Shown: positions 60,176 through 64,000 of the stretch, piece after piece
Numbering within the stretch: the first letter of the stretch is position 1
Layout: the number at the start of each line of letters is the position of its first letter
Origin: Sphingobacteriales bacterium
GTDB taxonomy: Bacteria; Bacteroidota; Bacteroidia; Chitinophagales; JADIYW01
Length of the DNA: 64,000 nt
Assembly: GCA_016721245.1 (NCBI GenBank)
Contig: JADKIQ010000006.1
Span: 1-64,000 of the forward strand
Reading direction: 5' to 3'
Notes under the pieces: model-generated
Seen by the model: the letters and a program-made list of their open reading frames with translations, nothing else
Told to the model about the DNA's origin: nothing
Database searches by the model: none
Program-made: the position numbers and the translations under genes

Positions 60176-61318
60176 ATGCAAGAAATACACTTATCCAAAG
60201 AAGAACTCGCGAGATACTCGCGACATATCATCATACCTGAGTTCAACATCGAAGGACAAAAAAAACTGAAAGCTGCAAAAGTTTTAGTAATAGGCACCGG
60301 CGGTTTAGGCAGTCCGATGCTGTTGTATCTTGCAGCAGCAGGCGTAGGCACCATCGGCATCGTGGATTTTGATGTGGTAGACGACAGCAACCTGCAACGC
60401 CAGGTATTGTACAGCGTGAAAGATGTGGGCCGCCCTAAAGTGGAGGCTGCCAAAGAACGTATTTTGGGATTGAATCCGCATATTAATGTCATCGCCTACA
60501 ACGAACATTTGTCGAGCAAAAATGCCTTGGATATTTTTAAAGATTACGATGTGGTGGCGGACGGAACGGATAATTTTCCGACGAGGTATTTAGTGAACGA
60601 TGCCTGCGTGCTCACCGGCATTCCGAATGTGTATGCGTCCATCTTTCGTTTCGACGGACAGGTGTCGGTGTTCAATTACAACAACGGACCGAACTACCGC
60701 GATTTATATCCGGAGCCGCCGCCGCCGGGCCTGGTGCCGAGCTGTGCGGAAGGCGGTGTACTCGGCGTGCTGCCCGGTATCATTGGCAGTTTGCAGGCCA
60801 ACGAAGTCATTAAAGTGATTACCGGTATTGGTGAAACATTAAGCGGACGTTTGTTTGCGTTTGATGCGTTGAATTTTTCAACCAAGATTTTTAAAATAGG
60901 AAAAGATAAAAGCAATCCGTTGACGGGCGAGAACGCGACGATAAAAGAACTGATCGATTATCAGCAGTTTTGCGGCATTGTACCTGAGCAGAAACAGGAA
61001 GGCCTGAAAGAAATTACGGTGCAGGAACTGAAACAAAAGTTCGACAGCAAAGAAGATTTTCAATTAATAGATGTGCGCGAGAAACACGAATACGATTTTG
61101 TAAACCTCGGCGGAGAATTGATTCCTTTGAACACTGTTTTGGATAATGTAAATAAATTTTCCAGAGACAAACCCGTGGTGGTACATTGCAAAGGCGGTGT
61201 GCGCAGCGCGAAAGCCATACAGGCACTGGAAGAAAAAGGCTTCACCAATTTATATAACCTGAAAGGCGGCATTGTAGCGTATGCCAAAGAAGTGGATGAA
61301 AGTTTGCCGGTGTATTAA
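60176..61318 (+). CDS. moeZ: MoeZ-like E1 (ThiF/MoeB) with C-terminal rhodanese domain
   Basis: 380 residues. The adenylating domain has GTGGLGSP (40-47), the D130 catalytic region (VVADGTDNFPTRY) and C190 (PSCAEGG). The rhodanese domain (about 280-380) has the active-site C338 (HCKGGVRS). Together they would activate the carrier's Gly-Gly with ATP and load sulfur. The first zinc CxxC of MoeB (CYRC) is replaced by N173-YR-D176, so the zinc site seems lost. It begins 3 bases after the carrier stop and ends the cys operon. Confidence 0.92.
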   Translation: MQEIHLSKEELARYSRHIIIPEFNIEGQKKLKAAKVLVIGTGGLGSPMLLYLAAAGVGTIGIVDFDVVDDSNLQRQVLYSVKDVGRPKVEAAKERILGLNPHINVIAYNEHLSSKNALDIFKDYDVVADGTDNFPTRYLVNDACVLTGIPNVYASIFRFDGQVSVFNYNNGPNYRDLYPEPPPPGLVPSCAEGGVLGVLPGIIGSLQANEVIKVITGIGETLSGRLFAFDALNFSTKIFKIGKDKSNPLTGENATIKELIDYQQFCGIVPEQKQEGLKEITVQELKQKFDSKEDFQLIDVREKHEYDFVNLGGELIPLNTVLDNVNKFSRDKPVVVHCKGGVRSAKAIQALEEKGFTNLYNLKGGIVAYAKEVDESLPVY

Positions 61319-61347
61319 TTTTCTTCAGGCTTCATTAGGGATAGTGG

Positions 61348-61371
61348 TTGACAGGAGATAACTCCTGTCAA
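61348..61371 (+). promoter_or_regulatory. Perfect 10-bp inverted repeat after the cys operon
   Basis: TTGACAGGAG-ATAA-CTCCTGTCAA lies 30 bases behind the moeZ-like stop. There is no U-run after it, so it is not a standard intrinsic terminator; an RNA-stabilising 3' hairpin or protein-binding site are options. Confidence 0.5.
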
Positions 61372-61433
61372 GGGAAGGGACTTAGTAGGGCGGATAACTT
61401 TACACTATATAATAGTATGTTAACACGAGTTAA

Positions 61434-61810
61434 TAATTTTGTTTTTAAGTTTGAAACTTACTTCCTATTCGCGATAAGAAGTGAATAACTAAAATAAAGC
61501 TGTAGTGCGCATACAGCGATTGAAAATTAAATTTTAAAGCGTATGGCATAAGAAAGACGAAAAGAAAGGGAAATGCCAGTATGATAGAAGCAGTAAAGTG
61601 CATAGGTTATAGTCTTATTGCAAACTGGCTTTATTATCACTTACCACAAGTATTTTATTGTTTATACTTGTTAAGTAAGATACTGACAGGCTCTTAGGAA
61701 GATTTTATGGAAAACAATACTTAGAAAGAAATAGTAAGTATCAGATTCTAGATAGATACAAAGTTATAAAACGTTTTTGGTCGTACCTCGCAAGTACGAC
61801 CTTTATTTTT
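61434..61810 (+). ncRNA. Candidate structured non-coding RNA
   Basis: No protein frame is seen in this stretch of over 370 bases. A TAATTTTG element at its left fits the -7 consensus and a strong terminator lies at its right. Between them are several local inverted repeats: TAAGT-TTGAA-ACTTA, ACTTC...GAAGT, TGGCAT...ATGCCA, ACAAGTAT...ATACTTGT inside CTTAC...GTAAG, and GTATC...GATAC. It does not match tmRNA, RNase P RNA or SRP RNA hallmarks that I know. It might also be decayed sequence. Confidence 0.3.
61779..61808 (+). terminator. Intrinsic terminator, rightward
   Basis: GGTCGTAC / GTACGACC with a 7-base loop (CTCGCAA), followed by TTTATTTTTT. The U-rich side is on the rightward transcript only. 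It would end transcription of the cys operon or of the candidate RNA before the convergent AIPR gene. Confidence 0.8.
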
Positions 61811-61881
61811 TCCACACCATTGTTGGTATGCAGCTAAGCAATTTGCGTGACGTATCAAGAAGATTGAGGATGTTTTATTTG

Positions 61882-63540
61882 TTAAATTTTTTCCTCAAAT
61901 TCTAAATCTATTAAATCCTTTATTTCGTTACCCTTAAATAAATTATTCATTGAAAATTTAGTTTTTAATTCAGTTTGCTTTTGTTGAATTATTTTTTCCA
62001 TCAAAGTATAGGAAGACTCAAAACTTGAGTTAAAATGTTGAATTATTTGCTCGCTAGGTATTTTTTCGTTTAAGATATTTTTGTTATACAATTTCATAGC
62101 ATAAATAATAGAATATAAAGCATTTTGCAAAATAACTTTATCTTTTTTGTTTTGATTAAAAATATATTTTGAAACTTCGTAGCATCTATATAATTTTTGA
62201 CATATTTCCTCATTTATTGATGTATTAAAGACCAAATCGTAATATTTCTTGAAAATACTTGCTTTGCTGGTTTTTGCTTTAGCTGGATCATCATAATATA
62301 AAGAAGCAAAGATTTGCAAAAGAAATTCATTTGTAATTATATCGTCAAAAAATGTGATTTCTTCCCCAAGTTTAGTTATAAGACCTACTCCGTATTTTGC
62401 TAAATAATTTTTTGCAAATTCTTGAGCATTATCATTAGCTTTTAAATCTACATTACTGATTGGGTTTTGTGAATTCGTTGCTTTTGCAATTTTAATTGAA
62501 TATTCAATTGGAGACTTATAGAATCGTACTATGATTTTTGCTTTCTCAAATTGGTCTCTATATTCTTCGTATTTTGCTAAATATAAATAATACAATGTTG
62601 CTATTGTTTGTCCACCATTGACTATGCTTGGTTTTGTCATACTAACCTTGTTAGATGGATGTCCTGTATGATTAATACTATAATCATTACAAATGATTGT
62701 AATACCATTATTTAAAAAACAAAAACGAATTGGGTCATCAATAAAACTTTGTTTTATTTCTTTATTTACCGTACTGTTTTTAATTAAAAATCTAACATTT
62801 TTGTTCAATAATAATCTTTCGCCTGAATTCTGATAAAATTTCATAAGTTCGTATATTGAACATGAAGCAACCCTGCCGGAAAATAATTCATCATCAATTT
62901 GAAAAATGCTATCAGTTTTGTCATTATCATCTTTGAGATTTATCATTAAGTCTCCAGAATCAATTGTTTGCGTAAATCCAAATTGAGTAGCGTCAACAAA
63001 AACAGGAAAAATATTTGATTCGTAGCATTCTAAAACTTCATTTAGCTTTTTATGTCCATCATGAATGATTCCATTGGTGGCAAAAAACAATTTTATAGTA
63101 ACAGGGGGAAAATCATTTTCTTTCAATAAATTTCTATAATCACTCATTTTTTTTAAAAGAGCATCATTTGTAGTTTGAAAATTTTCACCATTTAAGAATT
63201 TTTTACAACTTGAAATGCAAAGTTTTATTTCATCTTCACTGAAAGTACTTGTGTCACCGTCTTTTAATTTATATTTGGATTGAATTATTGTAAGTTCAGA
63301 AAGATCACTTTCGTCATCAGTAAAATAAAATGCATCAATTTTGTTATCTCCACCACCATCAGTTAGAAAATCAAATGATGTATTTTGGTTGAGTTTTTGA
63401 TATTCCATTAAAATTGACATACTCAACCCCATTGAATATTTTTTCTCATTGCTTTCATCTTTTCTTATTGAATTTTCAATAAATACTTTATTCTTATCAA
63501 TTAAAGTTCTTAATTTATTTAACTGTGTTTTATTTATCAT
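61882..63540 (-). CDS. AIPR-family protein, putative phage-defence nuclease
   Basis: 552 residues. The central segment FCFLNNGITIICNDYSIN and KPSIVNGGQTIATLYYLY is the AIPR (abortive-infection phage resistance) hallmark. Near the N-terminus, DGGGDNKIDAFYF (with D69) and LTIIQSKYK (Q87-S-K89) fit a PD-(D/E)xK-like nuclease core of the QxK type. The gene is more AT-rich than most of the window, which suggests transfer. No methylase or partner gene is next to it, so it may act alone. Defence function is inferred from family, not shown. Confidence 0.8.
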   Translation of the reverse strand: MINKTQLNKLRTLIDKNKVFIENSIRKDESNEKKYSMGLSMSILMEYQKLNQNTSFDFLTDGGGDNKIDAFYFTDDESDLSELTIIQSKYKLKDGDTSTFSEDEIKLCISSCKKFLNGENFQTTNDALLKKMSDYRNLLKENDFPPVTIKLFFATNGIIHDGHKKLNEVLECYESNIFPVFVDATQFGFTQTIDSGDLMINLKDDNDKTDSIFQIDDELFSGRVASCSIYELMKFYQNSGERLLLNKNVRFLIKNSTVNKEIKQSFIDDPIRFCFLNNGITIICNDYSINHTGHPSNKVSMTKPSIVNGGQTIATLYYLYLAKYEEYRDQFEKAKIIVRFYKSPIEYSIKIAKATNSQNPISNVDLKANDNAQEFAKNYLAKYGVGLITKLGEEITFFDDIITNEFLLQIFASLYYDDPAKAKTSKASIFKKYYDLVFNTSINEEICQKLYRCYEVSKYIFNQNKKDKVILQNALYSIIYAMKLYNKNILNEKIPSEQIIQHFNSSFESSYTLMEKIIQQKQTELKTKFSMNNLFKGNEIKDLIDLEFEEKI

Positions 63541-63563
63541 CTTAAATGAATGTTTTTTATATT

Positions 63564-63571
63564 CAAATATA
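63564..63571 (-). promoter_or_regulatory. Candidate promoter -7 element for the AIPR gene
   Basis: TATATTTG on the minus strand fits TAnnTTTG, about 24 bases before the ATG. A TTTA lies near the expected -33 position. Confidence 0.55.
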
Positions 63572-63676
63572 GCTTTTTAATATTATAAATCCATGCCGTG
63601 GTTAATTTCTCCTAAAATGTCTAAAGGATTACCAAAATGTTTATAAATTTGTATCAGAAATCGTTCAGTGTATGCT

Positions 63677-63684
63677 TAAATTTG
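63677..63684 (+). promoter_or_regulatory. Candidate promoter -7 element for the terminal oxidoreductase
   Basis: TAAATTTG fits TAnnTTTG and lies 37 bases before the ATG at 63722. Another TAAATTTG is at 63644. Either could serve the gene. Confidence 0.45.
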
Positions 63685-63721
63685 ATGCACAATTTTAAAC
63701 GAGAGGCTACATTGCCCGTAA

Positions 63722-64000
63722 ATGATAGAAAAACAGAATAGTTGGAACCTACAAATGTAAAAGACCCGGAGTATTTCCATAAAGTGGTTGATTGTCAATA
63801 TGCATGTCCCGCACACACTCCGGTGCCGGAATATATCCGTCTCATCGCGCAGGAAAAATACGCAGAAGCCTATATGGTCAACTGGGAATCCAACGTGTTT
63901 CCCGGCATCTTAGGCCGTACCTGCGACCGTCCCTGCGAACCGGCCTGCCGCCGCGGAAGACTGGAAGACGAAGAGCCGGTAGCAATTTGCCGTTTAAAAC
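63722..64000 (+). CDS. GltD-like FAD/Fe-S oxidoreductase, N-terminal part with one frameshift (partial)
   Basis: The gene starts MIEKQNSW. With one extra G in the TTGG at 63743-63745 it continues EPTNVKDPEYFHKVVDCQYA and then CPAHTPVPEYIRLIAQEKYA to the window end. GRTCDRPCEPACRRG gives the Cys spacing of the Fer4_20 domain found in glutamate synthase small subunits and related NAD(P)H oxidoreductases. The rest is outside the window, so the exact enzyme is open. The missing G in a short run fits a consensus error, as in other genes here. Confidence 0.8.

Noticed and set aside
60600..60818. Frames within the MoeZ-like gene on both strands
   Set aside because: They are out-of-frame readings of a GC-richer part of a clear gene.
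61319..61881. tmRNA, RNase P RNA or SRP RNA in the non-coding stretch
   Set aside because: Conserved ends or cores of these RNAs (for example GGGGCTG at the tmRNA start or GAGGAAAGTCCGGGC in RNase P) are absent.
1..64000. CRISPR array, insertion sequence with transposase, or prophage
   Set aside because: No regular repeat-spacer array, no transposase or integrase frame and no phage structural gene was seen on either strand.

Overview
The window looks like chromosomal DNA from a Bacteroidota bacterium. It is AT-rich. Intact genes mostly start without a clear Shine-Dalgarno, and several promoters fit the Bacteroidota form (TAnnTTTG at -7, TTG or TTTG about 20 bases upstream). The family content points the same way: a DUF5686 outer-membrane protein with a carboxypeptidase-regulatory-like domain, RbfA beside an FtsX/LolE-type permease, DUF5684, YceI and many small lipoproteins. 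Genus cannot be set from sequence alone.

Layout. Bases 1-2200 hold the start of guaB, an unrecognised gene and a LolC/E-type permease on the minus strand, all broken by 1-base indels. Then come rbfA and a lipid-exporter-type ABC transporter with one frameshift. Bases 4700-19500 hold housekeeping and envelope genes (yceI, an SDR, a PF10136 membrane protein, lipoproteins, prfA, recO, an aminopeptidase P, DUF5686, DUF2157). Bases 19700-38025 are one long rightward run joining the str, S10, spc and alpha operons (rpsL to rplQ, with fusA, secY, map, infA, rpmJ, rpoA), ending at a strong terminator. carA, a TerC-like protein, an outer-membrane protein, an acyl-CoA dehydrogenase, a methyltransferase, an MNT-HEPN toxin-antitoxin pair and eno follow. 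Bases 46800-57950 carry a GlcG/HbpS-like protein, FtsB/DivIC, a sterol-desaturase-like enzyme flanked by two related membrane proteins, an M23 peptidase, a dihaem cytochrome c, a sugar-isomerase-like/hydrolase fusion, Mrp, an Nfu protein and pyrF.

The most interesting region is 57950-61320. It is a cysteine-synthesis operon of the sulfur-carrier-protein type: a CysM-like synthase, a JAMM (Mec-like) protease, a CysO/MoaD-like carrier and a MoeZ-like E1 with rhodanese. Upstream lies a very short ORF with five consecutive Cys codons, an anti-terminator segment overlapping its last codons, and an intrinsic terminator, the layout expected of ribosome-mediated cysteine attenuation. The carrier's Gly-Gly is not terminal; a 10-residue tail follows, so proteolysis may be needed before activation.

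The right end has a possible structured RNA (61430-61810), an AIPR-family putative defence protein and the start of a GltD-like oxidoreductase with a 1-base frameshift. Indels at short homopolymers recur (guaB, permease, ABC transporter, two small membrane proteins, final gene), so consensus errors are likely and disrupted genes should not be read as real pseudogenes without checking reads.
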